Source: Syngnathus acus
Lineage: Eukaryota > Chordata > Actinopteri > Syngnathiformes > Syngnathidae
Direction: 5' to 3'
Assembly: GCF_901709675.1 (NCBI RefSeq)
Contig: NC_051097.1
Coordinates: 2,718,539-2,782,538 of the forward strand
Length of the DNA: 64,000 nucleotides
Part shown: positions 1 to 13,189 of the stretch, one piece after another
Numbering within the stretch: the stretch's first letter is position 1
How the letters are laid out: each line of letters starts with the position of its first letter
Notes under the pieces: generated by a model
Seen by the model: only the letters and a program-made list of their open reading frames with translations
Database searches by the model: none
Told to the model about the DNA's origin: nothing
Made by a program: the position numbers and the translations under genes

Positions 1-56
1 GGATGGATGGACGGATGGACGGACGGACGGACAGATGGACGAACGAACGGACGGTT
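1..56 (+). repeat. GGAT/GGAC microsatellite, possibly a SINE tail
   Basis: Imperfect 4-bp repeat of GGAT, GGAC and related units from the first base. The tRNA-type SINE of this genome ends in GGATGGAT, so this may be the expanded tail of a copy lying to the left. Confidence 0.6.
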
Positions 57-504
57 AATATTTAGTATGCACGACAGTTGGTTTTGCTGATCACATAAAC
101 CCACAGATCAAGTGTGATATGTGCTTCTCCGAGTGGGGCATACAAGAAAGAACACACAACTTCATGTTGCTGCTCTTCTTCACAGAGACATCAGTACATT
201 GAAATTGCCTCCTGCCTTAGGACAGTCCATTTCAGAGCACAAAGAATAGAATAGAATAGAATGACTGTCCTTGCAGTCTTCATAAAGTCAAAATATATGT
301 TTTTTTTATTTTGAAAGTGCTTTTATTTTGAAGTGCATGTGTGAGTGGTACAAAAGAGCAACCGCTAATAATTGTGTCTTGGGTGTTGCCAACTCAGAGC
401 GACATGGTCACTGCATTTCTCAACGATGTTGCTAAACTTTGCAACTTTTACGACCCTGACATTATATTGTCTTCCTATTTTTCCATATGTGCCATTTGTC
501 CCGA

Positions 505-612
505 TGGAGACCAGACTAGACTCTCTCATGCCTAATGCCAACAGGGATAGGCTTTAGCGCACCTGTGACCCTAAAGAGGAAAAGTATTACAGAAAATGGA
601 TGAATGCATAAT
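505..612 (+). mobile_element. Decayed SINE 3' part
   Basis: Contains GGGATAGGCTTTAGC, a CCTGTGACCC-like stretch and ACAGAAAATGGATGAATG. These match, in order, the tail half of the complete SINE at 45910-46237. The head is missing. Confidence 0.55.
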
Positions 613-1584
613 AGTTCGGGGGAAAACAACTCACACACGCAAACCAAATGAAGCATTTAAAGATAAAACTGACATTAAACATCCCAGGCACTGCTAATCT
701 CCTCTGCATCATTAACTGATTGAAATCCAATTTGCTACTAGGATCAAAGTACTTGTTGCTTAATTTCTGTACATGACACTAAAAGCACACTCACAAGTAA
801 GAGGAGACCAACACCAAAAAAAAAGTGTTTCGGGTGATAGGTCGCCCGTAAAAAGACAATTTCATTTCTAAATAGCTTGAAAATGTAACGCCAGAACAAA
901 GAGTAGGTTGTGACGAGTGAGGAGTGTTAATACAGCATCTAATACAGCATACAGAAGGGTGGAATTGTTCCTGCTCGGCGAACCGGCCAGAAAGCCAAAG
1001 AGGGTGCAAGTAGCAAGCACAATGACTTGGCCGGGAATGGATGAGTAAGCAAAATAATCATCAGACACAAAAGAAGAACAGCACAAAAAAGTCACAATGA
1101 ATGTTGACAGAACACTGCAATCTGTCTGAATACAAACCAGATGCACAGACACGTGCATCCACCAACACACACACACATACACACAAACACAAAGAACCTT
1201 CTGTTTATCCATCAATATGTTGACTTTCTACAAACTACTCTGCATTTATATTGTTTCTGCTGCCTTTAAGGGAGTTTGGTTTCCACTGAGAGTTTTAGAC
1301 TGCCAAGTGTTACATTATTTCCATTTTTTTGTTATTTAAGAAAAACAATCAATGCATTAAATTGACACAACCTTTACAAGAATAAAAAAATACTATAATA
1401 AAAAAATGTATTCTTAATTCATACCCTGAAGCTCAGCTGGCGAATGTCTATGCAGGTTTTGCACTTTGTGTTTTATATTATATTTATTTTTTTAAACAAA
1501 GAAACCAACTATTCTGTAAGCAGCGATAAACAGTCCGATCTTGACAATCAAATCACATTTTTTCACATGTAAAGAATCTATATA

Positions 1585-2209
1585 CTGTATTCTTCGGACT
1601 ATAAGTTGCAGTTTTTTTCCATAGTTTGGCCAGGGGTGCGACTTATAATCAGGAGCGACTTATATGTGAAATTATTAACACATTATTACTTGATCATTAA
1701 CACATTACTTACTTCCTAGTATAGTTGATCACTTCACAAGTTATTTTCACTTTAAACCGCATGAGGGCGCACTAGGCCTGTGTAATAATTGGAACCGCGA
1801 TCGACAATGAGTCTGACCTCAGCGCCGCTTGTAGTACTTCCGGAGTCAGCAGTGGCGTTGTTTCTAAGTGACACAAAGGACGAAGATTTCGATGGATTTA
1901 ATGATTTGGAGGATGGTTTGATAAACTTAATATTTATGTTATAGTTATTTGAATAACTATTAATATGTTACGTCAGGCAAGTTTTTAGTTCCTCGTTTGT
2001 GTTTATGTGACGTTAGCATATCGTATCGTTTAGCCTGTTGTTGCCTATTCATGTCAGTTCTTAGTGTTGGACTTTGTCAAATAAAGTTCCCCCAAAAATG
2101 CGACTTGTACTCCGGTGCGACTTATATATGTTTTTTTTCCTTCTTTATTATGCATTTTATGGCTGGTGCGACTTGTACTCAGGAGCGACTTATAGTCCGG
2201 GAAATACAG
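1585..2209 (+). mobile_element. Pogo/Tigger-like non-autonomous DNA transposon (625 bp)
   Basis: Terminal inverted repeats: CTGTATTCTTCGGACTATAA at the left and its imperfect complement at the right (TTATAGTCCGGGAAATACAG), each flanked by TA. Near each end the motif GCGACTTATA recurs. Inside, at about 1875-1921, the plus strand reads KDEDFDGFNDLEDG before a stop. This is the acidic aspartate-phenylalanine tail typical of pogo-type transposases, left behind after deletion of the rest. The same family occurs at 29834, 34911, 47523, 51875, 58277 and 62186. Confidence 0.8.
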
Positions 2210-2574
2210 TAATTTTGATATAGATATTTTATTGGCTTTAATCATTCATTTTGTATTGGCCTGCCCATTGTTCTATATCAGTCATCTAAGTAATATTTAC
2301 TTGCTCTGATGTTTTACTACTCCTTAAGGAGAAGAGCATTCCCATGTTTGATGGTAATTGACACCTAAAATCTGAAAGAAAGTCAATCATAAAACCCAAA
2401 TCTCACTTTCTCATCTGATGTGTGGCTGTCTTTGTTAACCTCTATTTATGCAGAAGAGGTTGCTGTGCTTGTTCACTCTCCAACTTCACCCTGCTTCAAA
2501 ATTCATACTTCTCTTTTTCTCCCTGCACTCAATTTCAGGGCTCATTTCAGCCAGCTGCTGTTAAAACCCCACAC

Positions 2575-2588
2575 CACACCACACACTA

Positions 2589-2636
<48 letters not shown>

Positions 2637-2638
2637 CC
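2575..2638 (+). repeat. CA microsatellite
   Basis: About 30 CA-type dinucleotides with few interruptions. Confidence 0.9.
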
Positions 2639-2936
2639 TAAATCTCCACCTCTGTGTGTGACTGAATACCATCTTTGCATTAGAATTGCAACGTATCATT
2701 GACAAATCCACAACTAATCGATTATCAAATATTTTTTTTTATATTCGATTCATCGTTTAGATGTCTTTCAGTTTCTAAACAAATGTCTGCACACCAGGAC
2801 TGTGTGAAAATACATCAATATAAAAAATTATATATGAATAAATGATAAGAGAATCTACTACATAATAGTGCATCAACAATTGATCCACATTAAATTTGGG
2901 TAGACTGTAAAGCCCAATTTTACCCTTCCTCTAGAT

Positions 2937-3067
2937 CAGGGGTCTCAAACTCCAGTCCTCGGGGGCCGCATTCCTACATGTTTTCCAAGTTTCCCTCGTT
3001 AAACACACCTGATTCAATTATCAGGCTCCTGCAGAACGTGAGGATGAACTGGAGTTTGAGACCCCTG
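2937..3067. mobile_element. Short hAT-type MITE (131 bp)
   Basis: Inverted ends: CAGGGGTCTCAAACTCCAGT at the left matches the complement of the right end (ACTGGAGTTTGAGACCCCTG) exactly over 20 bp. Flanking 8-bp target duplication CTCTAGAT / CTATAGAT differs by one base. Eight-base duplications and CAGGGGT ends are typical of the hAT superfamily. Confidence 0.85.
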
Positions 3068-3224
3068 CTATAGATGATAGTGAGGGAGCTATCATATGGT
3101 ATAATACAGATCCTCTCTCTTGTTTTTGAATTTGCTTTCATGTGTATGTTTTTTGGTCATGGATGATATCGTGGTACTTACACTTGATTTAGATAGACGC
3201 CATGTGGGTTCAGTTTCCTACTGC

Positions 3225-3362
3225 CTGACGTTGTGAATATGAGTGGGAATGGTTTTCTGACTCTACATGCTTATGATTAATTGGTGGCCAATTTGGCAGT
3301 GATAGGCTCCATCTCCCTGCAATTCTGAACAGGATTAGCAGTATAGAAAATGGATGGATGGC
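3225..3362 (+). mobile_element. Decayed SINE 3' part
   Basis: Carries degenerate GTGAATATGAGTGGGAATGG, TTGGTGGCCA, ATAGGCTCCA and TATAGAAAATGGATGGATGG blocks in the order found in the complete SINE. Head absent. Confidence 0.65.
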
Positions 3363-4139
3363 GTATAGTTGCTCATTTTTTCATTTATCCCGAGAGAGCT
3401 GCGTTATCTGTCGGACGGCAAAAGGGGTTTTGTTGGCGTGCCAGTAAATTCACTGCAAAATTCAGTGTAATAATTCCAGGTGTTTTCCTGGCAAGCATTG
3501 TGCCATTGTGCATTGGGACTCGTGATGCAATGACTCTGAAAGCAGGAATTGTAGGCTGTCTGTCAAACCAGGGGGCTATCATCACCCCGTAATGATCCAA
3601 GCTCTCAGAGCAGCCCTTACCTTTATGTATTGGGACAGTGATCTCATTTTCTCTATTTTTTTGTTTTGCTATAGGTAGGTAGATTGATCATTTTAGGCTT
3701 GACATAAAAAGATCAGTACATGACAAGACATTTGACAGTTTAGTTTTCATTTACAGGATTTCACATCCGGATCTGCAAATATAACAATGTCGTTAGTTTG
3801 AATCCGTCAAAGAGTAATGTTTGTTCATTCTGTCCATGAATTCATTATTCAATGTGATATTTCTTTTTTAAATCTAACACTTCAAAAGAAAACTTTGCTT
3901 GATTTTTCATGTTTTATAGTTCGAATCTGAACTACCACACCGATTTTTAATATAGTATTTAAATTGTGATGTTTCCGTGACCCAAAGTTTGCATTCAAAA
4001 GGTTAAGATTGCTTGTTAGCCGCTATTTCTACAGTCAGTCTGAGCCACGACCCCAATCCATCAAATGATCATTCATGTTTGAAATGTTACTGTAATAAGA
4101 TTCGTGGATTACGCAAAATTGTGTATGCTTTTGCCGCAT

Positions 4140-4900
4140 TTGTAAATTGATTTTCTAATTTTCATACCACTTGAGTTTTTCACATTTTGCCACCTTAAAA
4201 CCATAAACTTTACACTGAACAGAAATAATGTATGGATTTAACATTTTGGGGAAATACAAATCTGAAAAAGTTGGCATGCACTGCATTCAGCCCCAATTTA
4301 CCCTGCAACTATAGGTGCAAGGTTTGATGGGTTATGTCTGCATATTTTTACAATGTAATTTAGTGCCGATTATTTGCAGAATAGTTCAAGCTCAGCCAGA
4401 TTTATTGGAGATTGGAGAGCATTTGTGGCCAGCGATTTTCAAGTCTTGCCATAGATTTAAGTCTAAACTTTGACTGGGCCACTATAACACATACATTTTC
4501 TTCCAGCTTAACTATTCCATTGTGGCTCTGGTTTTATGTTGAAGGTCATTATCTTGCTGGAAGACAAATGTCCTTTTGCAGCCTCTGACAGGTTTTCTTG
4601 CAGGATTGCCCTGTATTTAGCTTCATTCATCTTCCCATCAACTCTCTTCAGCTTTCCTATCCTTGTAATAGAAAAACTACTGCACAGCATGATGTTGTCA
4701 CCACCATGTTTCACATGCAGTGCGGATGGTGTGTTCAGGGTGATGAGTAGTATTTGTCTTCCACCACACAGTGCTTTGTATTTATTGCTTTGGGGGGAAA
4801 TTAATCTTCAAATTTACTTCACGAACCAGTTGAAATCTGGACTCCTCTCGATGGCACAGTCTGTTCAACATTGGGCTGAAAATATACTGACTTGCCATTT
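4140..4900 (-). pseudogene. Decayed Tc1-like transposon with transposase remnant
   Basis: The minus strand from 4714 to 4600 reads GGDNIMLCSSFS, GKLKRVDGKMNEAKYRAILQ and ENLSEAAK, a good match to the Tc1-family transposase segment GG.SIMLWG.F...G.L.RVDGKM...KYR.IL..NL. Just beyond, around 4540-4570, a shift of frame is needed to read FQQDNDLQH, which contains the second catalytic aspartate of the DDE triad. Stops and shifts on both sides show it is dead. Sequence to the left (to 4140) resembles the non-coding end of such elements. I could not define the inverted repeats. Confidence 0.75.
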
Positions 4901-4937
4901 CTAAACTCCTTTATTTAAACCTACAGTGTCATCTCGA

Positions 4938-5040
4938 GCTGCAATCCCCAACCTGTTTAGCACCATGGACCGGATTTTTGTCAGACAATATTGTCACGGA
5001 CCGGTGTTTGGTGACGTCACGAAGAAAGCTTCTAAAGACA
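4938..5040. mobile_element. hAT end fragment
   Basis: CAATCCCCAACC, CCATGGACCGG and CACGGACCGGTG correspond to the left end of the 867-bp hAT at 42359 (GGTCCCCAACC, CCACGGACCGG, GCGGACCGG). Right end not found. Confidence 0.55.
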
Positions 5041-8000
5041 ATTCTAGAAAAAACAAATCAAAATCAAATGTAGAAAGCATCAATAAATCAAATAACCACC
5101 GACTGCACATTGTTTTTAGAAATTTTTATCGAATACATCGTCCGTGTTTGAACTACAATCCCATTTCCGCAAAACAGACCAAGCACAATCTTAAACGTCA
5201 CCGGACTGTCTTTTCAGCCAATCATATATAGCGTGACATCTTCAAAAGTGTAAGGGAGCTGAATGTGGTGCCTAGACTGGCTTTTAAGGTGTGGCGGATA
5301 AATTCAACAAAATAAAATCTCAACAAAATACTCACAAATTTGGTAAGGTAAAATGTTTCAGAGGTATCAATACTTTATTAAGACAGTGTACACGCAGTTC
5401 CTCGTGCACAATGTTTGAAAGAAGAATGAACTTTGTTGAAGTGATTTTCTTCCCATCTACCAGTCCATATGATGCTCTGTGTGAATAATAATTTGTTGAA
5501 AACAATACAATCCCAAAATCAAACCAGCTAATTTTGTGTTAAAAAATGTGTGAGTAAGACCCGAATTGGAGCTTAGAAAATACGAAGAAACAAAAACAGT
5601 CATGGTATGATGACCATATAGTCATCATTGTTTTTTTTAATTTGCTATAATTACCAGGCATCTTCCATACTTACCATAATATTGCAGCAAGTAATTTCAG
5701 CAAAAAATTTGTCTTTGTGTAAGAGGTACTTATTTATGAAGGTGCACTATTTGGTGCCGATCCAAATTAGAAGTGTTTAGTTTTGGCAGAGGTTTGCACT
5801 CTACTTACTGAGTGAGTGTCAATCTAGCAAAATACTTTTTCCTTGTCTAAATGCCGCATCCATAAACATTGCATCTCTAAATTTTAGGCATGCATTAATC
5901 CCTTTAAATCCCTTCAACTGGTACTGACTGCAATATGTTAAAGATTATGTCGCAATTTCATGATGTTGCTATGACAACCCACACCACAATATAAGGTTCC
6001 TATGTGCAGTGGAATTCTGGCAGAGCTGATAGTGTGAGTTATATTAATACGGCACCTTAATGTTCACATAAATCAAAGTAATTCACAATGTCTCCTCAGT
6101 GCTCATTCACCCGTTTATACTCATATTCACACACTGCTGGTGTTAGCTCATCATGAGCAATTAGGAGCTCACTGCCCTAGTCAAACAGCCATGACATCCT
6201 GTTAAATGCTGTAATTCATCGTGTATTGGAACAAATTCTGTAATAAACCATGTGAAATGATACTGTAGAATAACAAACAAGTTTATTAATCTGTTTGGAT
6301 GTGGCCAACCATATCTCAGGGGGTTCACCAAACAAAAAATATTTTTTACAAACTCAAAGAATTCATTGGAAAATGCTGACCGAGATTCATTTTATGTTCA
6401 CTACGGGGGCCGGCGAGCAATGTGGGGAAAAAAAATACTGAAAAAAATTGAAACATTTCCAAAAGTCAATAATCTGACCTGACACCTGGGGGGGCCCAAG
6501 CATATTTCCGCCAGTGTCTCTGCAGGAAGCCTAAAAGAGTAAGAAGTGAACTGAAGGTTTCCATCTATCCCTTTATCTTTATCAGAAGCAGCCTTTCCCC
6601 CAAAACATTATGGTTTGAATGATCCAGCAAAAACTGTTTAAAAAAAAAAAATAGGTATATATATTTTTTTACTCTGCTTTAGTTATCATTGGTTTATTTT
6701 AGTTGATTGTATTTGGATTCAGTTATTCTCTTAAATAAATGTACTCATATCTGTGACCTTATATAGTGAGGAATATTTAATGTTAAACAAATCACCTGTA
6801 GAGACTTATAGTCTTCCATTATGCTCTTTTTCCTTACTCGTTTGTTTCCTTCTTTTTTTATTGTTTTTTTTGCCGTTTGATTTGTGTTTGTTAATTTGTT
6901 TTTGTTTTTTCCTTTCTTTCTTCTTGTTTTGATGGTTTATAAATGATTACAATACATTAAACGGCACTTTGTTGGTGCTGCCTGTAGTGATCTTCCTACA
7001 TTAATACATCTAACAATCAGCCTCTCTGGTATGACGTATTTTTTATTACTTGCAATGTTTTGTCATAATAAGATAAATACTGACTCTGAACTGCATCAGA
7101 GAATTTTGGTGCCACAGGTAAATGTTATATTGTGTGTTTATGTAGAGGAAGTCAAGTCAAACATTTCATTAGTTTCTACATTCATGAATTGACACTTTGA
7201 TTTATGATGGTGCTTAGCCAAGTTGTTCCATAACAAAAGAATAAGCCAAATTTAAAAACAATGAATTTGCAGTGTATTTGTTCAATTTATTTTATGCCAA
7301 CGCTTTTTCCCTTTGTAAGCACGCTTCTAAGAGCAAAGCTCAGTCTGAACGACAATAGTCAGTCAATAACTTTGTCATGCATACACAAACACTCAACATG
7401 CTGTCTTCCTCCCGATGATGAGTGATGGAAGGGAATGAAGGCAAGGTGTTTCATCACAAAGCAGATCAATGTTGTAAGTGACAACACACGCACACACAGC
7501 ATGGTGACACATTTAGGTGGAGGCAGTGAGGTACAAACCTCCAACTCCACCTGATTGATTTGCTAGGACACACATTCACACACATGCAGAACAAGCACAC
7601 ACGCACGCCATATGGATGACCTTCCATTTTCTACAATCGATAAAAGCAGGCGTCGCAAAAACATCAGTCCCCACGAAAGGAGGAAAGATGAATATTTCCC
7701 TTCATCCATGCTTTCCTGTTTGAGATCTTCTGCTGTACAGGACATGAATGATTGACATATAATGGTAGTGCGAAGAGGCCTTGTGAGGCCTAATGAGAAA
7801 CGAAGAAAGTGATGTATTAAAAAAAACAAAATGAAGGAAGTTGATGAGGGAAGGATGATTCACTAAAGGACTTAAGAAAGTTGTGTCCAATCTATGGCTT
7901 GGGTGCTACTTGTGGCTTCCCGTCCATTTTTAGCAAGCCAGGGCATAAAAACATAAATAACATTTGAGACGAATTGCAATGCTATTGTGTATGAATGTTG

Positions 8001-8739
8001 GTGGATATGATTGCAACAATCACATCCACCCCATGGTGCAACGTACCTAACAACTACGACTAGTATTGTATGTACAGCTTTTCTGCACAAGCAAAGAAAC
8101 AATTTAAAACTAAACTATTAACAAATTTTCTCTTGATAATGCCTCATGAATAACAACACTTCCTTTGAGAATATACCACCTCAATTACAAATTATGATTC
8201 ACAAGTGATTTTAAGATTTTCGGTTTATTACAAGTTGCTCATTAAACCGATATGTCGAGGAACCAGAACTTAAAGTCAAAGAATGTCAAAGTGGCCCTTG
8301 CGACCTTCAATTTGTCTGTATGGAACCTTTTGAAGATAACATTTGGATGCTCCTTACTTACGCCTTCGTACCACAAGGGGAAATTCCAAATTCCCATACT
8401 GACTGCTCCAGTGGGCCTATGGCCTTTTCTTTTGCATGACCCCGGTCTACCTGAAAATGTAATGGTTGAAAGTAGACTAATCTTTAGACCAACTCGAAGG
8501 AGGTCTAAGTTGTTGCTCAGGTGATGTAGCGGAAATTTTGATAAAATTGATTATGATGCAGGTAGAGACATTCTAATCTTCAGACGTGTGGTGGATGTCA
8601 TTGTATTTGATTTATAAATATGACAACAGACTGCATCGAACCCTCTGAATCATTTTAGAACTCAATTCATCAAACACATCATGCACCCATGCTTCCATGC
8701 TGCACGTTTCAAGCAATCAAGGAGAAACTCTTTTATCAC
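5041..8739. other. Intron stretch without recognised feature
   Basis: AT-rich, with a few homopolymer T runs (for example 6840-6930). No transposon ends, exon or RNA gene recognised. Confidence 0.6.
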
Positions 8740-9330
8740 CATTAGCAGACTTTATTCTTGTAATGATCTTCTGACTGGACTCCCTCAAACAGCCACAGCT
8801 CATTCAGAACGTCGCAGCTCGGGTTGTAACCAGAACAAAGCGATCAGAACATATTAATCCAGTCTGTAAGGCTTTACACAGGCTTGCAGGCAGCTGTAGA
8901 ACAGACTTGGAATGGAATAACTATAAGTTTACAGTATCTCTAACGTCAATTAGTGGCGACGTGAGTTCAAAGTAAACATGGTGAAGCTATACAATTAGCA
9001 GCACGTTATGATGTACGTATGTAAAGGGAATAAGCTTCCAACAGAAGTGTCAGCCCCAAGTATGAATGCTATTAAATCCAAGTTAAAAACGATGCCCCCA
9101 ATATTGAGGAATTCAAAGCATTTTTAAAATCAATTTTCCAAAATAATTTTCTACCACTTTATGTTCTTTTAGTAATTTTAGTAAGCTCCCTTTTATTTCA
9201 GTATTTTGTTTTAAGATGTCTTTAGTTCTTTTATTTGTAAATGTCTTTAGTTATATGAACCAGTCTATGTGTATGAAATGTGCTACGCAAACAAAGCTGC
9301 CGTGCCTTGCCTTAGGTTTCATATACGCAA
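8740..9330 (+). mobile_element. 5'-truncated L2/Rex-like LINE remnant
   Basis: In shifting plus-strand frames one reads YSCNDLLTGLP, LKQPQLIQNVAARVVTRTKR and LPTEVSAPSMNAIKSKLK. In that order they match the C-terminal end of fish L2-type reverse transcriptase proteins (YCN.LL.GLP, LQ.IQN.AARV.T, LP......S...FK..LK). It ends in a GCCTTGCCTT tail at about 9301-9315. At least two frameshifts make it inactive. Confidence 0.7.
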
Positions 9331-10339
9331 ATGATGGTTGCATCAATAATAAATTGAAATTATTATGAATTATTTTCTGAAGGTAAATGTGCCTGGGGTC
9401 AAATTGACCCCAAGGACCAGATTTGTAATTATATAGGAGGGTTAATACAGTAGCTAAAGTACTACTGGGAATATTGTAGCACAGTCAGCAGCAGAGACCC
9501 GACTGTGGAAGTGTCATCGCTCGCTTTCACGCTCTAAACACGTTGCCTGTGTGTATTCTATTTTGTTCTACTTGAATTATACATGTATTCTATCCTATTC
9601 TGATTCACCGTATCTGTGAAGGTGAAAGGAAGGTAGAACTCAGTCTGACACTCTAGCCGTATCAAACAGGTGTTATAGAGTGGAATTTCATTAAATCTGT
9701 CGTCTCCGGGTGCTTTGAAGCCTTTTGTAGGTGTCACTTTGGTGACCACTTTCTGTGGCTTGAACTGACACTGAGCAGGCAGTCAGCATGTTCAGCTCAC
9801 TGTAACCATTTCTATTAATATTTTGGAGTCAATTGATATAAATGGATGGAATAGGTTGATATGGGACATCTTACTCTTAGCAAATAGTTGTACCACCAGT
9901 ACTTTCACTTTGGACCCGGTCATTATAGGCTCCAATTTTTTTCTCAGACTCAAACAATTTGTAAAGCACTTGTTTTCAAGAGTAATGTTGTAAAATGAGT
10001 TAAAAAAAACAAAAACATAAATACTCCCTCTTTTTCTTTTATATTGATGAAAAAGCTCCATATTCTAGAATGTAATTATGTGTAACTTCAAATATAAACC
10101 CTGTGGCAGGATACTCCCTTGTATCTTTTTACTACAGCACAATGGTTCTGCCTTATCATTGAAATCATGCACACACACAGTCAAGCGGGGAAGCAAGAAG
10201 TCTTCATTCTCGTGCTGTCAGGCAAACACTTAATATGTATCGCTACCTTCACACGCTAAAATGAAGACTAGAAGGTCCATTGTCACCATGGTAACAGACA
10301 GAGGGTCCACACCCACATATACATCCCATCCCCCTGCAG

Positions 10340-10550
10340 ACTACATGCACACACGCAGACACACACATGGATGCACACACACACACGCACGCGTACACAC
10401 GCACACACACTTTATCTCTCACACATTGAGGAATGCTTTTACACTGTCACCCGAAATACATGGACACAGTCCACATTCCAATCTTCAACAGGAGTGTGTG
10501 TGTGTGTGTGCGTGCGTGTGCGTGTGTGTTTGTGTGTTTGCGTGTGGGTG
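10340..10550. repeat. CA-rich then GT-rich simple repeats
   Basis: CA/CG-rich run at 10346-10412 and a GT/GC-rich run at 10494-10549. ORFs crossing them are artefacts of the repeat. Confidence 0.85.
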
Positions 10551-11135
10551 CGACGGGTTTACTCAGGTCAGCCACTAACAGTGGAATACAAATCTGTCAT
10601 GGATGACACACTTTCTCATCTTGCTCTCCATTGCTCTCAAACTCTTCCTGCCCTTCGCTTGACCCTCCTGTTTCTCTCTCTCACTCGCATTCATTTCTAT
10701 TTTTCGCATTTCCTCTCTCTTTCTGTCCATCTCCTTACCTCAATCTTTCTAAAATCCACAGGCTTGAGTTTGGCGACTGAAATTCCTCTGCTCGGTCTCT
10801 TCCATTTTCTATATGCTGCCTATTTTACTGCTCTCCATTCAGTCATTCAATCTGATCCTCAAACTAACCAGTTTTACGAACCACAAAATGATCTACAGCT
10901 AGATGCTTTTCACTCCTTCTGGAGCCACTGCTCTGATGAAGATGTAAATTACATACATGCTAAATTTACACGGTATCATTATTCATTTTAACTAACCCTG
11001 ATTGAAATAATTTGAAGATCTCCGGTCAACTGTTAACAAGCGACGTAATCTATTCCAATGTGGTGTATGCATGCCTCTATGTTTAATCGAACCAACTGTT
11101 GTACAGATGTGTGACATGTATATTCATGAAAACAT

Positions 11136-11500
11136 CCATCCGACCATCCATCCATTTTCTATACCGCTTGTCCCCACAGGGGTCATGGGCGTGCTGGAGC
11201 CTATCCCAGCAGTCATCGGTCAGTAGGCGGCGGACATCATGAACCGGTTGCCAGCCAATCGCAGGGCACACAGAGACGAACAACCATCCACACACGCACC
11301 TACAGGCAATTTGGAGTGCTCAATTTGCCTACCAAGTATGTTTTTGGGATGTGGGAGGAAACCGGAGTGCCCGGCGAAAACCCACGCGGGCACGGGGAGA
11401 GCATGCAAACTCCACGCAGGGAGGGCCGGAATTGGAATCGAATGCTCACCCTCCTAACTGTGAGGCGGATGTGCTACACCGTGCCGCCACCGAGCCGCCC
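11136..11500 (-). mobile_element. Complete tRNA-derived SINE (365 bp)
   Basis: Minus-strand element. The tRNA-like head is at the right end, with a degenerate pol III B-box (GATTCCAATTCC, complement of 11428-11439). The body contains the complement of GGAGTGCTCAATTTGCC, and the tail ends in GGATGGATGG at the left. It is flanked by a perfect 13-bp duplication, TTCATGAAAACAT, at 11123-11135 and 11501-11513. The B-box plus variable-length target duplications indicate LINE-driven insertion of a pol III transcript. Confidence 0.88.
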
Positions 11501-12163
11501 TTCATGAAAACATGTGATGGAGGTATGATTGTTTTTACATTAAAGCAGCAACTTGATAAAAACAAGTCACAAGTAGTTGAAGACAAGCGCTCATAGTTAC
11601 TAAATGATAAAGAGGAACATGACTGAAGTATTCACTGATGGGTATGAGGGCACTGGGATAATAAAATTATAATTTCTGGATCACGGCATGAACAATGTCA
11701 ATCATTTAGTCCTTTCTCTTACTTTGCTTCAATTTAGCACCTGCTCTCATTCGTGTCTTTCTCTTGCAGAATACATTCTCTTAAGCCTGGTTCAGATTTC
11801 ACATTGGATCCAGACCAGGGTTTAAATAAAACTGTACTGCAGAAGGGTCAAGAGCAGGATGGGGAGATTGTAAAGGAGAGAGGAGTGTAGCTCCTATATG
11901 AATATATTAACTTGCACTTGAAATAAGAATATTTCTCTCTCGCTCCCTCTCTTGCTCCCTGTCCCTTTCTCTCTCTTGCTTGCTTCTATTTTTGGCCCAT
12001 CTGCAACATCCACTTAACTCATCAGTAAATGATAATTACAAAAATGGCATTGGCCATTAGAACACAGGTTATAAGTTACTACATAATTTAGTCTCCAAGG
12101 GCTGATATACAGTCAGACTATCATTTACACTCAAATTTCCATCTATGGCCAATTGAGAGTAAA

Positions 12164-12960
12164 AAAAAGGGATGGGACGAGACACAAATCCCATGAGAGG
12201 AGATGTCTCAGGAAATTGAGTCCACGAGATGAAACGAGAATTTTGCAAAATTTAGAATCTAAAACGATGCCTAATCAAATTTGATCAGTTTCTAAAATGT
12301 TTTCTTTTGATAGAGCACACTGCAATTTAGCTTTAAAGTGGAAATGTGAATAGAAACAGCAGTCACTTTTGATTCAGGCTCATTTGTCATAATAACAGCT
12401 GCAGTTGAGATCTTTGCTCTAACTGATTCAACTTTCGTTTTTAATAATAATAATAATAATTCATTCAATTTATATAGCGCTTTTCAATAACCCAAAGTCG
12501 CTTTTACATGGAATAAAAAAAAAAAAAAAAAGTGCTAATTCTCAAATGGAGCTTCAATAACAGTTCTTTCTCCTTACTGAATATTTGAACAAAAAACTCT
12601 TTTTAAAGTAATACTTTTCCAGTACTTCTTCAATAACAGTTTGCAGATGAAATACTCCCTCTTACTGAATAACTAAATAAGATATAAAATGTGCTACACA
12701 TTAAACAAATAATGGCCTCCAGAATCATACTCTTTAATGGCACAATAAGTGATAAAGTGGGACATTTTTGTTTGCATAGAGCCGCAGTTTTGAGTGGATC
12801 CAGGATTCTCACTAGCTCTTCAACAACAGCAATGTCACTGTAATCCAAAGTGTCAAGGTTTTGTTGTTGCAAAGGGTCATAGATGCTCCAGCGCGCGATA
12901 ACATCCACAATTAGTTTGCGCGCATTTGTGCATTTCGATGTCAAACTTTATTGTAACGTT
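12164..12960 (-). pseudogene. hAT transposase remnant
   Basis: On the minus strand, 12944 to about 12700 reads ARKLIVDVIARW, YSDIAVVEELVRILDPLKTA and CPTLSLIVPLKSMILEA. Fish ZBED-like hAT transposases have (W).V...LVKIL.PLK..T and .PT.S.I.PL.. in that order. One or more residues are missing after IARW, pointing to a small deletion. The region 12164-12250 (GGGATGGGACGAGAC) may be the far end of the same element, but I found no target duplication. Confidence 0.65.
12440..12535 (-). mobile_element. LINE/SINE 3'-end fragment with TAA tail
   Basis: A TAA-type run (TAATAATAATAATAAT) followed by TTTATATAGCGCTTTTCAAT and ...AAGTCGCTTTTACATGG, the complement of a common fish L2-like 3' end. Confidence 0.5.
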
Positions 12961-13189
12961 GTTGAGCTTCGGAGAAAAAAATAATAATATGCGCCTAACA
13001 TGTAAAAGCAAACTTGATATTAATATTTAAGGACCCTAACTGTGGGAGAAAGCCAGGGTAGTACATTTGAACACTGTTGTACTTATTCTTCAGACCAGTA
13101 TACATATCATAACTGACTCGATTCCTGAAAGTCTTGTATTGAGTTCAGACTGAGTCTGACATTTCTATCAAGACTTATCTGATCAGCTA

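Noticed and set aside
868-1215. 115-codon minus-strand ORF
   Set aside because: Low-complexity VCVCVYVC part from a CA run and no recognisable domain.
3350-3592. 80-codon plus-strand ORF just after a SINE tail
   Set aside because: Begins in the SINE tail, no domain; an overlapping ORF of similar length on the other strand suggests chance.
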